Counted from the stretch's first letter, positions 12,122 to 23,608 are shown. The stretch: 64,000 nt of DNA from Cololabis saira (GCF_033807715.1 NC_084590.1:1460501-1524500); one strand, 5' to 3'. A program made the numbers and translations. The notes: a model not told the origin generated them from the sequence alone.

Positions 12122-12675
12122 ACATGATGTTTTTTAATTCAGAATTAAATAATTCCGAATTAAACTATTTTCCTTGGAGTTTCCATGGAAATAGTAATTC
12201 TGAATTAAGGTTTACATGGAAAACACGTTTGATGGTCTTTCTCCAATTCCTCTCCAGGTCTGGGGGTTGGGAAGGTTCTGATTGGATAGGGGGGGGACCG
12301 GAAGTTAAACTACCGGAAGAAAAACTAACTTAGCCGCTACAACTTTGAAAAACTCACAATTTTGATGCGTGCTGCATCTTGAAACTTTGTTTGGAAAACC
12401 AGCCCAGCGCGGAATATAAGCGTCATGGAGACAGACGGGGAGGGAACGAGCAGAAAGAAAGACCGGAATTAATTTAAAGAGGAATGAGTGTAAACATGAT
12501 CTGGAATTATTCTATTTGGATTTAAAATCAGAATAAACCAGCCACTTACTACGGAACTAATTTAATTCGGAAGGGCCAGTTTCATTCGGAATTAGGTGTT
12601 TACATGGTCATTTTTACTCATTTTAAATCAGATTTATTTTAATTCCGAATTAAAGAGGAATTAAACTTCCCATGT
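12122..12675. mobile_element. MITE family A, copy 1, beside exon d
   Basis: A 554-bp element beginning ACATGATGTTTTTTAATTC and ending TTAAACTTCCCATGT, built of many GGAATTAA/TTAATTCC words at both ends and a central segment with GTTCTGATTGGATAGG and GGAGACAGACGG. Three other full copies (14392, 18262, 32271) and one fragment (46370) occur in the window. On the slc12a9 transcript the element begins 12 bases after the exon d splice donor. Superfamily is unclear. Confidence 0.85.
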
Positions 12676-12687
12676 GGAGGTACTGAC

Positions 12688-12834
12688 CCAGGCCTGAGAT
12701 GAAGAGGAGATGCTGGACACCGTGACGCACAGAATTAGCCAGTGTTAAGTTAACGAAGGCCTTGATGTTCAGATGGTCCACCAGCGACAGCCAGGAGTCG
12801 TACTGGGACTGCAGGGGATCGGACGGTAAAGTGC
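12688..12834 (-). CDS. slc12a9: slc12a9 coding exon d (C-terminal domain)
   Basis: A 147-bp internal exon encoding TLPSDPLQSQYDSWLSLVDH, LNIKAFVNLTLANSVRHGVQ and HLLFISGLG, the conserved segment of the SLC12A9 cytoplasmic domain that precedes the GMRPNTL motif. The acceptor (TCTTCTCTCCAG, AG at 12836-12835) is strong. The donor after 12688 is GG|GTCAGT, with an unusual C at intron position 3. No other GT nearby keeps the frame with exon e. Phase is 1 on both sides, matching its neighbours exactly. The frame is intact. Confidence 0.94.
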
Positions 12835-12842
12835 CTGGAGAG

Positions 12843-14011
12843 AAGACAAACACAACCATGTATGAGGGGAAACATGCTACCACAAAACAGCAGCCTTACA
12901 TTTACATAATGCACATTTGAAAATACAATTACTTTGTCTCAGTGTGGCTGGGACAGAAAATGAGATCAATAGTGTTAGAAATGTGAGACAGGTTGCTAAG
13001 ATATGGGAGGCAACAACTGGAGAGAAAGTTTCAAGCTAGACAGGCAGGTGATCAATCATCCTGAAAAGGATCAGTATCTGTACAGACAGATTCAGAGGCC
13101 TCACTAAAACCGCTGGAGCTTCAGTCATGCCAGCTTCTATTGCAGTTGGTCCCATGGGCGGATCACTATTCTGTGCAATTTAACAGCTGCTAAAGAAATG
13201 CTGTGAAAAATAATGGAAAATACATAAAACGAGCCATATTAAACAATCCACAACAAGAAACTCCATTGAAGTGGTGGTGTGTAAATGAATGGCTCTTCAT
13301 ATTAATAGCAAGTGGTTTAACAAATGATAACTGGGCTCTTTGGTGGCTAGAGAACATATTTGTTTCCCCCAGTACAAGGCTAAAAAGATTTTTAAGACTC
13401 CATTCAGGACCGGTCTCCATCTCCCACCAACACTTCTCACAAACCCCCTTAGAAAATTCCCAAAAGACAGAGTCAATCAACGGCCTTGCTGATAAAACAT
13501 GCAAGTGAAGAAATAACAGAGCTCCAGAGAACTCTGGGAGAAATTACCCTCCCTGAAATAAAACGGCAGCAAAAGAGCCACGGATAGAAGAAGATCAAGT
13601 TTTCTAAGACGACTCACTCAATGACACACTGCTCAGTATGAAGATTATCATTCCATCTATTCATATCCTGAGATTTACAGACATTTACAACCAAGCTCAT
13701 CAAAACAATTACGTACAGCTATAGCAGCAATGTGTTTTTTCCCATTAAAAACAGACATCAATCATCTTTAAGTGGTCCGGTAAAAACAATATTTGAGCTT
13801 TTTTATTGACGCCGCTAACTATCACAATCATATTAAATTATCCAAAAACTAAATCTCATTAAAATTTCTGATTAGTTTTGCACAGAAGGATTTTCCTCCC
13901 AATCCTGCTGAGCTGCTTTAGCTGAGACACGATGCAGAAGTAAAGAGTCAAAAAGCCACAGGAGGAGGGACAAATTATCAACAGAGAAAGTGGGCTGTGG
14001 ATCGTTCTTAC
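12843..14011 (-). other. slc12a9: Intron between slc12a9 exons c and d
   Basis: A 1.18-kb intron (14011-12835) with GT at 14011-14010 and AG at 12836-12835. I see no repeat family in it; open frames near 13190-13508 lack any recognised motif. Confidence 0.6.
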
Positions 14012-14186
14012 TGAGATCTCCGAGCTGGACGTGTCCGAGCACGTACAGGCCGCTCTTCTTGATGTCGTTGATGAAGGTGATGAGGCCCACGCTGCTGCGG
14101 GGGTTGGAAACCATCAGAAGGATCTGAGGCCTCCAGAACTTGACGTGGTCCTTCCTCACATCCAGCATCAACAGGTACTTGCGTAC
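14012..14186 (-). CDS. slc12a9: slc12a9 coding exon c (start of C-terminal domain)
   Basis: A 175-bp exon opening with [20 protein letters not shown] and continuing [20 protein letters not shown] to [12 protein letters not shown], the first part of the cytoplasmic domain of SLC12A9. The [10 protein letters not shown] motif is shared across the cation-chloride cotransporter family. The acceptor is TTTGGCTTCAG (AG at 14188-14187) and the donor A|GTAAGA (GT at 14011-14010). It starts in phase 0 after exon b and ends in phase 1 before exon d. No breaks. Confidence 0.95.
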
Positions 14187-14364
14187 CTGAAGCCAAACAA
14201 AGATACATGTGAGAAGAGAAACGTGGGTTTATTTTTACTTCAGGTGCAAATCAACTTTGGCCTTGGGGAACAGAGAAGAAATGTTATAAATATAAAAGGC
14301 CACTTAACTTTCACACAAGTAAGAATAGATTGATCTCTTTATTTTGGCATTCTGTAATGGCGCT

Positions 14365-15085
14365 TTTCCACTAGTACCTACTCATGATGTTTTTTAATTC
14401 GGAATTAATTATTCCGAATTAAATAATTCAGAATTAAACTATTATCCTTGGAGTTTCCATGGAAATAGTAATTCTGAATTAAGGTTTACATGGAAAACAC
14501 GTTTGATGGTCTTTCTCCAATTCCTCTCCAGGTCTGGGGGTTGGGAAGGTTCTGATTGGATAGGGGGGGGACCGGAAGTTAAACTACCGGAAGAAACACT
14601 AACTTAGCCGCTACAACTTTGCATCTTGAAACTTTGTTAGGAAAACCAGCCCAGCGTGGAATATAAGCGTCATGGAGACAGACGGGCGAGGGAACGAGCA
14701 GAAAGAAAGACCGGAATTAATTTAAAGAGGAATGAGTGTTTACATGATCTGGAATTATTCTATTCAGATTTAAAATCAGAATAAACCAGCCACTTACTTC
14801 GGAATTAAGTTTAATTCAGAATGGACATTTTCATTCAGAATTAGGTGTTTACATGGTCATTTTTACTCCTTTTAAAATCTGATTTAATTTAAATTCTGAA
14901 TTAAAGAGGAATTAAACTTTCCATGTAAACGCACTCAGTGTTGTTGTCTTCTCCGTTTAGATACACAATCAAATACGTCACAGCAGCTTCACTCCAACCT
15001 CCTACTTCTGATCTGGTGTCTAAAAAGAAACGAGGACAAGGAGAGTGGAGTGGCACCGAGTAGGTGCTAGTGTAAAAGTGAGCTA
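14365..15085. mobile_element. MITE family B, interrupted by a family A copy
   Basis: CTTTTCCACTAGTACCTACTC at 14371-14391 and its near-inverse GAGTAGGTGCTAGTGTAAAAG near 15057-15077 form terminal inverted repeats. The element between them is split by family A copy 2. It lies in the intron between exons b and c of slc12a9. Confidence 0.6.
14392..14927. mobile_element. MITE family A, copy 2
   Basis: Begins CATGATGTTTTTTAATTCGG and ends TTAAACTTTCCATGT, closely matching copy 1 throughout apart from a deletion of the AAAACTCACAATTTTGATGC block and small changes. It sits inside a family B element. Confidence 0.85.
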
Positions 15086-15089
15086 AACT

Positions 15090-16550
15090 AGACCGACACA
15101 TACAGTAGATAAAAAAATAGAAATAAAAAAATAAGATCTCGTTGGTTGTTCCCTACTTGCTACTCAAAAACACGTGACCAATGTTACATTAAGTTAAGAC
15201 GAGACAATCCAAGTGTTCCATCTGACCACTGTGCTCCTTTGGCCACATGACGGAATCACTGTATTTACATCTTAGAAGGTGACAATACCAAGTACCAAGT
15301 AATACCGTCTGCACCACTTGGTAGATTTGATCACCATCCCAAAACTTAGAAATATTCCAGAGAAGTAAACTTACTATCCTTACCTTAGACAAATAGAGTT
15401 ACATGACAGTCACCCAGACCATCACACAACTGTCTCTGTGAGTTTTGGTTGAAGTATTCCAAATCTAGATATTATTTGAGCGTTGTCAAGCTCATATCAA
15501 ACGAAAATGAAGCAGGTACCAGTCCTATCTAACTTACACAAAGAATTTTAGAGTCCACTAATTAAAATGTCAATTAGATCACATTTTATCATAGATTCTC
15601 CAGATCTGTTCTTATCTAAATGTTTGTGATTAAGTGACACTTTCACAAATGTACCCCGGCGTGATTGCTTATGAATGTTCACTTAAGTTCCAGTGAGTAC
15701 TTGTATGCCCTGCAATACAAATACAAAACAATAAAACTCAAGATTAGAACTGAACTGATTAACACTCACTTGTGACGCTCGTATGAATTAATTCCCACTG
15801 ATTCAGTGATGACAAACCTCTATACTATAGTCCTGCTGGGAGAAAACGTGTTCCCCATTCAAACTGATGTTGCTGGTAAAACTGGACTGGTAAAACTAGA
15901 CTGGCCAAACTGTTGTAAAATGTCTTATCTTCTGGATAAAGACATCAGGGACAGGATCTGAAGAAAGCCAGTGTTCCTGGAGGAAGCCTATCGCTCTGCA
16001 TTCAGATGAGGGGGTAAACGGGCTTTAAGTACTTCTAGCCAATTAAAGAGAGCACTCTTAGGCTTGACAGCATCACTTGAGAATGATTAAAAATACTTTA
16101 TATCGATTTTCACTTAACACTACTCGAAAAAACAACACTCCTCTTGTGTTGTAGCTCCATTTTACCCAAAAATCATTCTGATAATGGCCGTCTGAACAAT
16201 AAAAGTTAAGTTTAGTCTCCTGAAGCTGCGAAGTGCATGTCTAACAACTTTCAATCAAAATAATAGATGCAACATAGATTAGTACTATAATAATCCCCAC
16301 AAACATTTAAGTAAAAGGGGGAGAAGAAGCAAAGACCAACTGCTTCCACCTATCTGTCTTTCTCTATTTCCTCATTTACCCATTTTCTCATCCATCAGAC
16401 TATCATCATCTCACTTTTGTTTTGGTTTCATCAATCACTTAGTTTCTCAATCAGGCATTTCCCCTCATGGCTTATATACTGCACCCCTCCCTCTTCACCA
16501 GATACAATCAGCAATTTTTGCCCCCATTTGTCTTTTTCTTCACTCATCAC
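15090..16550. other. Intronic stretch without recognised feature
   Basis: Unique-looking, AT-rich intron sequence of slc12a9. Short frames at 15189-15392 show nothing recognisable. Confidence 0.4.
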
Positions 16551-16557
16551 TCATAAG

Positions 16558-17942
16558 TATCAAGGACTGAATGTCCGCTAGTTTTTTGTCCGGAAATTTT
16601 TTGCTTCTAAATTCAGATAAAACCGAGGTTATCATTTTTGGTCCAAAGCATCGTAGGAAGGGATTAGATGGTGTTGCGATGGCTTCCAGTGCAACTGTGA
16701 GAAACCTTGGGGTTGTTTTCAATCAGGATTTGACTTTAAAACCATTTTTCCATCTCCATAATATCACAAAGATTAGGAAAATCCTCTCGCAGAGTGATGT
16801 GGAAAAACTAGTTCATGCCTTTGTATCTTCTAGACTAGATTACTGTAATTTGTTATTAGCAGGACGTCCAAGTAATTTGCTGAATAGGCTCCAGCTGATC
16901 CAAAATGCGGCAGCACGAGTGCTGACAGGAATCAGCAGGAGAGACCACGTCTCTCCAGTGTTAGCGTCGCTCCATTGGCTACCTGTAAAACTCAGAATCC
17001 AATTCAACATTATTTCATTATATTAGCTCCGCGATATTTGCAAGACCTGATAGTGCCTTATGTTCCTGGCAGAGCTCTCCGTTCTCGGAGTGCAGGTTTA
17101 CTCGTAGTTCCTAGAGTATCTAAATGTAGATTTGGAGGGCGGGTGTTCTGCTATCAGGCACCATTACTATGGAACCAACTTCCAATCTGGGTTAAGGAGG
17201 CTGACACCACCTCCACCTTTAAAACTAAACTTAAAACCTTTCTGTTTAGTAAAGCCTATAGTTAGTGTTTAGTAAACCTCTAGTTAGTGTTAGTAAACCT
17301 CTAGTTAGTGTTAGTAAACCTCTAGTTAGTGTTAGTAAACCTCTATTAGTTAGTGTTAGTAAACCTGTAGTTAGTGTAAGTAAACTTTAGTTAGTGTTAG
17401 TAAACCTTTAGTTAGTGTTAGTAAACCTGTCAGTAGTCATAGCTGCAGCTATAGAACTAGACTATAATAGTTAGTCTCAAACAGCTTCGTGTTAGATATG
17501 CTGCTATAGGCTTATGCTGCAGGGGGTCCGACATGATCCACTGGGCGGTGCCTCTCACCCTTCTTCCCTTCTCCTCTTCCATTTTTTATTTATTATAAGC
17601 ATTTCATAGCCATCATTTTTGTCCAGCTTCAGGAGCTGTGTGCTGACCTGCAGCCCCCCCTCTGATCATCCCACTGCTTGTTTCCACCTGTCTGTGTGCA
17701 TGTCTGCTATATGTTTGCTGACTTTCTGGCCCAAGAAAGTCAGTTCTGGTTCAAGAAGAAAAACTAAGGGATGATGAGATCCCACTCCCACTAGGGGAGT
17801 TTTTACCTGCCATTGTTTATGTAATAATTGCTCGGGGGGTTTATGTTTATGTTTATGTTCATGTTCTGGATCTCTGGAAAGCGTCTACAGACAACATCTG
17901 TTGTATTAGACGCTATATAAATAAAATTGAATTGAATTGAAT
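16558..17942 (+). pseudogene. L2/CR1-like LINE, 3' part of reverse transcriptase plus 3' tail
   Basis: The C-terminal part of the reverse transcriptase of a non-LTR retrotransposon. Visible motifs: LLNSDKTEVIIFGPK, VRNLGVVF, FVSSRLDYCNLLLAG, LQLIQNAAARVLTG and SPVLASLHWLPVKLRI, then in a shifted frame YLQDLIVPYVPGRALRS, GLLVVPRVSK, LLWNQLPIW and FKTKLKTFLFSKAYS followed by a stop near 17265. There is a deletion and frameshift near 17020 and an internal deletion after NQDL, so it is dead. The 3' UTR contains a 21-bp tandem repeat and ends with a TTGAA microsatellite at 17920-17942, the tail style of L2-like LINEs. It is 5' truncated and lies in an slc12a9 intron in antisense to the gene. Confidence 0.85.
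17262..17430 (+). repeat. 21-bp tandem repeat in LINE 3' UTR
   Basis: About eight imperfect copies of TAGTTAGTGTTAGTAAACCT (unit 21 bp), starting at the stop codon of the LINE ORF. Variation includes a 5-base insertion (CTATTAGTTAG) and AAACTTTAG variants. Confidence 0.9.
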
Positions 17943-18410
17943 GACATCAGTGTGCAAAGGTGAGGCAGCATGGTGGAATACACTCTTGTTAACTGTTCTT
18001 GACACTGAAAAGACACCAGACGACTCTAAGCTGGAGTGCTGCGTGAATACAATGGTGTTCAGTCTGTGTGCATTTTCAAAGGGGAACAGCGGCCTCTAAA
18101 TGAGAACAATGCAAATTTAACATGAATGCCTGGTTACAAGTGCTTGTGACTGTCAGTCTTCTGCACAATACTAGATGGGTTATGGCTAAGTAGTGAATCA
18201 TTTACTTACATAAAGATTCATCGTTACAATCAACGACACAAAGAATACACTGGCCATGGTTACATGATGTTTTTTAATTCGGAATTAATTCTTCTGAATT
18301 AAATAATTCCGAATTAAACTATTTTACTTAGAGTTTACGTGGCAATACTAATTCCGAATTGAGGTTTACATGTAAAACACGTTTGATTGGCTTTATCCAA
18401 TTCCGCTTAA

Positions 18411-18914
18411 AAGGAGACCTATTATGGCATCTATTACCTATTTTAAACAGGCCTTGAATGTCTTAAAAACAAGCTTTTGATTGTTTTTGCTAAATAAATT
18501 AGAAATTCAACCTCTGGGCCATGTCTTTATCTTCCCAGTCTCTAACCTCATTATCTATGAGGGATTCTGAGTGGGCGGGGCTATGATAATGAGGCTCTGT
18601 GCTGATTGGCTGCCTGAATGACGCCATACACCGCTACGAAAAAATGTTGGAAGCTCCGACCGGCGGAGTTAGTTGTGGCGTGGTTTCACGCATCGGAGGC
18701 CAAACTATGTAAATCACTCCCGTCGTTCCGTAACGACAGGATCAGAATCTTATTGGCTCGTAGATCCACATCACACTGGACGGCTCATCCAGGCGGCTGT
18801 ACAGACACTGCAGAATCTGGTTGCTTTCCTCCTTCTCTGAGTTGGCAGGCTGAGGGGAGACCACTTTATATATGTTAAAGCAAGAGAAAACCTGTTTTTC
18901 ACAATAGGTCCACT
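18411..18914. mobile_element. TTAA-target DNA element nested in MITE A
   Basis: TTAA occurs at 18407-18410 and 18915-18918, and the ends AAGGAGACCTATTATG and, inverted, AGTGGACCTATTGTG are similar. The flanks rejoin into family A sequence at GGTCTGGGGGTTGGGAAGG. The TTAA duplication fits the piggyBac or Kolobok superfamilies. The interior has a GC box and TGCTGATTGGCTGCC but no transposase. A second copy is at 48574-48870. Confidence 0.75.
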
Positions 18915-19307
18915 TTAAGGTCTGGGGGTTGGGAAGGTTCTGATTGGATAGGGGGGCGGACCGAAAGTTAAACTACCGGAAGAACAACAAACTTAGTCGC
19001 TACAACTTTGAAAAGCTCACAATTTGTACGTTTCCTGTTTCCATCTGTTCTTTTAATTATTTTTTATTTATTAAATAAATGGTCTCTGCTCTTGACCAGC
19101 GTTTACTGCGTTCTGCCATCTTGAAACTTTGTTTGGAAAACAAGTCCAGTGGAATATAAGCGTCATGGAGACAGACGGGCGAGGGAACGAGCAGAAAGAA
19201 AGACCAGAATTCATTTAAAGAGGAATGAGTGGATACATGATCGTGAAATTATTCTATTCAGATTTAAAATCAGAATAAACCAGCCACTTACTTCAGAATT
19301 ACGTTTA

Positions 19308-19848
19308 ATTCAATTCAATTCAATTTTATTTATATAGCGTCTAATACAACAGAGTTGTCTCTAGACGCTTTACAGAGACCCATACCCAGAACATGACCCC
19401 CGAGCAGTTATTACATAAACAATGGCAGGTAAAAACTCCCCTAGTGGGAGAAAAACCTTGAGCCAAACAGTGGCAAGAAAAACTCCCCTTTAGGAGGGAA
19501 GAAACCTTGAGCAGGACCAGGCTCATCAGGGGGGACCCTCCTGCCGAGGGCCAGACTGGTGGGTCAGGGACGGCAACAGCACAGCAGGCAGGTGGAAGCA
19601 GCCACGGGATGACCAGGGGTGGGGACCGCAGGCAGGTGGAAGCAGCAACGGGATGACCGGGGGTGGGGACCGCAGGCCAGCACGCAGCTCCCGCAGCTCC
19701 CGAAGCTCCGGCCCAATCAGCAAGTCCCAGGTTGGGGTGCAGGGTCGGGGAAAGACTTGTGCTCCGTAATGCAAGCTACAAGCCACCCACGACCACCTGC
19801 AGGTTCCGGTGTCCGGCAAAGGATGCTGCAACATGGAGAAAAGTCCGG
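19308..19848 (-). mobile_element. L2-like LINE 3' tail, reverse orientation
   Basis: Starts with the inverted TTGAA microsatellite (TCAATTCAATTCAATT) and TATATAGCGTCTAATACAAC, which are the reverse complement of the LINE tail ending at 17942. It continues with GTAAAAACTCCCCTAGTGGG and a G-rich region with a repeated GGTGGGGACCGCAGGC block. It carries no ORF and interrupts a family A MITE. Confidence 0.8.
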
Positions 19849-19964
19849 AATGGCCATTTTCATTCGGAATTAGGTGTTTATATGGTCATTTTTAATAATT
19901 TTAAATCGGATTTAATTTTAATCCTGAATTAAAGAGGAATTAAACTTCCCATGTAAACGCACCC

Positions 19965-20140
19965 ACTGTTGACTTCCATGTTAACGTCATCAGTGGCACA
20001 GATGTGGAGAATGAAAATGCAGAGTACAAGTATTTGGACACCATCTAGGATGAAAAATTGACTTCTGGTGATAACACTGATCTTCACAGGCTGTTTTACT
20101 TGTGTCAGTTGATGGGTATCATGTTAACGACCACTTCTTA
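19965..20140 (+). pseudogene. Short reverse-transcriptase fragment
   Basis: One frame reads VISGTDVENENAEYKYLDTI, a stop, then DEKLTSGDNTD, resembling the YKYLG..D.KL..N region in the C-terminal half of LINE reverse transcriptases. It is very short, has a stop and no other domain is joined to it, so the call is tentative. Confidence 0.35.
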
Positions 20141-21082
20141 AATTATTTTAGTTGATTTTTAACTTTTGCAATGATTCGCTGATTTGGTCATTTCAGCACA
20201 ACAAACTAAAACATGTTTGAAAAAAATGGTTCTTCTCTGTCAGAAAACACAGGCACTAAAGTCGGCAACATTGAGCACATACGTATGAGATGTATGAGAT
20301 CAGCCCTTTAGAGGGCAGAGTTCATTTTCACAGACATTAATCATCCACAACAGTCAACGTTATGCCTCCTAAACCTCACACAGGAGATATACTTTTCTTA
20401 AACCAGCCATATAATGGAAATTTGTTCCATCAGCTGTCGGTTGCTTAAACCATAGGTCAGCATGCATATGTATAAATTATAGATTTCATGAGACTATATT
20501 AAAGATTTACTTATGTATATTATGTTGTTGGGAATCTGTTTTTATGTCCCTGCTTATCATTTAATGGTTTTATGTGATTGAGAGTATATTTCTGCTGACT
20601 ACTGTTATGAACTCAAAACGTCCCTAGGGGACTTTAAAGATTAACTAATCCAATCCAAGTAAAGGTTAAAAGGGTGACATGCTGTATTAAAAATGTAGAT
20701 TGTTTATCATTTGTATATAAGAGCAGAAAGTATCGATTCAAATTAGTTAACGGTTGGCAATTATGTTGAACAAATATGACAACAATCATTAAAGTATCCA
20801 CTTTTAATCCAATAATTTTCTCTAAAAACATTAAGGCCAAACTAACCCACCTTAGTCTCATCTACCTATAGCATATTGTTCTAGTAGTCTTAGGGTTTGT
20901 TCAGATGCAGTTTTGCAAACCTCAATCGTGCTTCCATGTTCCTTTTACACAAAACAGGCTTTCTACTGGCATCCTTTCTGCCAAGAGCACCAAATACCTT
21001 GGTGCTTAAATCATAGTCTCAACTTGTTAAGTCTCTTCCTAATATGCGGTCATAATACTGTCACAGACCTTTAACACATTCA
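20141..21082. other. No recognised feature
   Basis: AT-rich sequence with no conserved frame or repeat family that I recognise. Confidence 0.4.
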
Positions 21083-21277
21083 GTGAGCCCTGTTGGGACT
21101 GACCGTGGGTATATTTGCTGGGGAAATTGGCAGTTGTCTTTAATATTGTTCACTTGTGAATACTGCTCCGTTATATGGTCTGCAGCAGCAAAGAAAGAAA
21201 TACATAAATTGCAACTGGTTGAAAACAGAGCGGCTAGACTGGCACTTCACTGCTCAACACGTTCAAATATACAGTAG
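21083..21277 (+). pseudogene. LINE reverse-transcriptase tail fragment
   Basis: The frame contains YCSVIWSAAAKKEIHKLQLV and ENRAARLALHC, typical of the region after the palm domain in LINE reverse transcriptases (the YCS..W...KKE...LQ..QNRAAR motif). It is cut off by a stop at 21277, about 50 bp before the outer edge of the long palindrome. Related sequence may resume beyond the palindrome near 25845. Confidence 0.6.
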
Positions 21278-21352
21278 CTGATCTGCTCCCGACTTTCCTG
21301 CTTCACAGTTGAAGTTAAACTAATAGGCTAGTGACAATGCCCCAAAAAATTT

Positions 21353-23474
21353 GACATACCCCTACCCGGGGTAGAACAAAACCTAACAATGTTTTTCCTC
21401 ATCTCTAAGGTGTCCCATATATGAAATGGATTCTTAGGTTCAAATATTTTACTGCAAACATTGTTAAATTGATACATATTGTTATGCACCCCAAACCTAA
21501 AAAAGAACCAAAATACAGCCTGGCCGTATGGGAGTTAAGATATATAAACTCATGTAGATTAATAACAGAAGCTCTGACAGCTTTGAAACTTGACATAATT
21601 GTGGTCAGGAAGTTGCTTTACCTATTAGAAAAACCTGGATGTGAATATCTTGATGTATGTTACATATAAAGACCTTTTAACACTTGCCTAAAATAAGCAG
21701 ACATGCGAAAAAAGAATATCTATGCAGAATGTTCTCATTTACATTATAGTTGCCTGACCAGGAATTGTCATAGAAACACATATCATGGCTTGTTGTAAAG
21801 ATGGGGTTGTGCTGAATCCAGTGATACCCAATATGTTAAGATACCATGCATAGGCAGTGTGCTACATCAATCAATGTATGAGGTGTCCCAAATTAAAGAA
21901 AATGAAAGATTGACATAATCAAGCCTCCACAGCTGACCAATTCAATATTGCTGCAAACTAAGCAGGTAACTTGCAGATATATATGATGCATTAAATTCAT
22001 TATACACTCTTATGACACCTTTTATCCATACTTGAGATAACACTTTAATTATGGATACATGTACTGTCATATATAATGGCTTGTTGGAATCTGTGGTTAT
22101 GCTGAATCCAGCAATACCAAATATGTAAATAGCATGCATAATCATCAATCACTAAATATAAAACTGTCCCAAATAAAGGAATATGCTTTGCAATATATAT
22201 GCATTGCTATGCAATGCAACATATTCTGTACTGTACTGTACTATACTGTACTGTGTGACATCACCGGGGGATGGGTCTAGCTAATGCTTACGGCTCAGCA
22301 ATAACACACACAGGAGACAAGGTGACAGGATTGCAGTTTGGCCTTAATGATCATTTTAATAAAACTATAACTAAACTTCACACAGTACAAATAAAATTAC
22401 CCTCTCAAATTAAACAAATGTTCATCAAACAAAACACTCTGAGGAGGAATGAGCCCTCTCCTCACGCTGAACTCCCCAGCTCTTTGGCTGGTGTTTTTCA
22501 TGGGCTGCTTTTGGTAGCCATCACTGTCACTCATCCACATTATCATCAGTGACAAAGTGGGTCATATTTGGGCAGTCTTGGAAAGAGCAAGAGCAAAACT
22601 CAGTGCAAGTCAAGCCCACTGAAAAACACTGGCATTTGTTGGTATTATTGCAGTTTCCATCTTTACAGTACAGGTGGTTGATGTCTCAAACCTCTTTAGG
22701 TGCTGGTGCATTCTGGCACATGACAGGTTCAATGGACCCATCTTGTCTGAGCCTCCATCCTCTACCAACTGTGTTCCAGAGAAGAGGCTTGGCCAGGTGG
22801 CTGTTACGCCACACTGCTGTTTGATATAAGGCTCTTAATACGTGTTGCAGGAAGGCATCTTCTGTTGGGGGTAGATTTGCTGCTGAAGAATCGGTGGTAG
22901 ATGCCAGTATGTACCTCACCTCATCTAGGTTGGTGCAAGGACGGCCATTCTCCTTTTTCTTTTGGCCATACAGGAGGAGGGCATACTTTCTTGCCGCAGG
23001 CAAAGCTTCCTCTAGGCTTCCAGACAGTCCAAACTTGGCCATTTCCTTTAATTCAGTCAGATGGGTCTTCAGTCTTGTGAAGGCAGTGGTCTTCCCAATT
23101 CTGTACAAGCTGCTTGTGGTATCACAACCTGTGAGGGCGTGGCATGCTGGTAAAAACTCACAAAGAGCTGCTCCAAGACTCTGAGCGATTGAACAAACTG
23201 GGACAAATCTTTCCTTTAGACCATATCCAGAGTGCATGAACATTTCTGAGGATCCAAACATCCCTTTGCTTGAATAGTACACAAGCAAAACCAGTACATC
23301 TGTATCATCACATTTGACAATGAGACGAGATTGTGACTTTGCAAGGTGTATTGCATGTAACACCAGTCTTGTGTCAGCCTCGTCCTGGTCACTGTAAAGA
23401 TCTGTCAAGCAGTCAACACCTGATTTGCTAACCCTCTTGACCTCCTCACCATTTTCAAAGCCACCTACCAATAT
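21353..23474. repeat. Left arm of 2.1-kb palindrome
   Basis: Each position x in this arm pairs with 47083 minus x in the arm 23609-25730. Differences that I saw are at 21355/25728, 21757/25326 and 22625/24458 only. Spacer between arms is 134 bp. Outside the arms, a 14-base block (ATAGGCTAGTGACA at 21323-21336) also recurs inverted at 25757-25770, separated by diverged sequence of unequal length. Confidence 0.95.
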
Positions 23475-23594
23475 GACTGTGTTCTCTGAAAAGATTCCCT
23501 GTGGCCCAGTACTAGTGATGTAATTGCTGACAAAGCTAAATAGAGCAGCCTTGTTCCCACTGATCCTCAGGTATTTCTTGTAGTTTGGAGCCAT
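22686..23594 (-). CDS. Transposon-type protein with FEN/PIN-like motifs, left-arm copy
   Basis: A 302-codon frame reading from the palindrome spacer outward along the left arm. The motifs DQDEADTRLVLHA, KCDDTDVLVLLVYY and HALTGCDTTSSLYRIGKTTA are typical of a large group of repeat-associated proteins in fish and invertebrates. The EAD and DDTD acidic clusters resemble the metal-binding core of FEN1/XPG-type (PIN-fold) nucleases; that link is my inference. The start MAPNYKKYLRISGNK is probably internal to a longer ancestral protein. The frame ends in TGA at 22688-22686, but a Cys-rich tail (HLYCKDGNCNNTNKCQC, then TCTEFCSCSFQDC) continues in frame beyond it, so this is likely a premature stop. 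I call it a transposon gene relic, not a host gene. Confidence 0.6.
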   Translation of the reverse strand: MAPNYKKYLRISGNKAALFSFVSNYITSTGPQGIFSENTVILVGGFENGEEVKRVSKSGVDCLTDLYSDQDEADTRLVLHAIHLAKSQSRLIVKCDDTDVLVLLVYYSSKGMFGSSEMFMHSGYGLKERFVPVCSIAQSLGAALCEFLPACHALTGCDTTSSLYRIGKTTAFTRLKTHLTELKEMAKFGLSGSLEEALPAARKYALLLYGQKKKENGRPCTNLDEVRYILASTTDSSAANLPPTEDAFLQHVLRALYQTAVWRNSHLAKPLLWNTVGRGWRLRQDGSIEPVMCQNAPAPKEV

Positions 23595-23608
23595 ACCATC
23601 GATGAGAT
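23475..23608. other. Asymmetric spacer of the palindrome
   Basis: The 134 bp between the arms are not self-complementary. They hold the first 40-odd codons of the left-arm ORF, so the left arm is the longer original copy and the right arm an inverted, slightly shorter duplicate. Confidence 0.85.

Larger units (their letters stand above)
18262..19954. mobile_element. MITE family A, copy 3, with two nested insertions
   Basis: Starts ACATGATGTTTTTTAATTCGG at 18262 and ends TTAAACTTCCCATGT near 19954. It matches the other family A copies once two foreign pieces are removed: a TTAA-target element at 18411-18914 and a reverse-strand LINE tail at about 19308-19848. Confidence 0.8.

Noticed and set aside
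22894..23184. Frames opposite to the palindrome ORFs (22894-23184, 23899-24189)
   Set aside because: Exact complements of the transposon ORF copies and of each other; shadows only.
23475..23608. Palindrome as missed-adapter sequencing artefact
   Set aside because: Not fully excluded, but the 134-bp asymmetric spacer continues the left ORF and the arms differ at several bases, which a simple adapter artefact would not produce.
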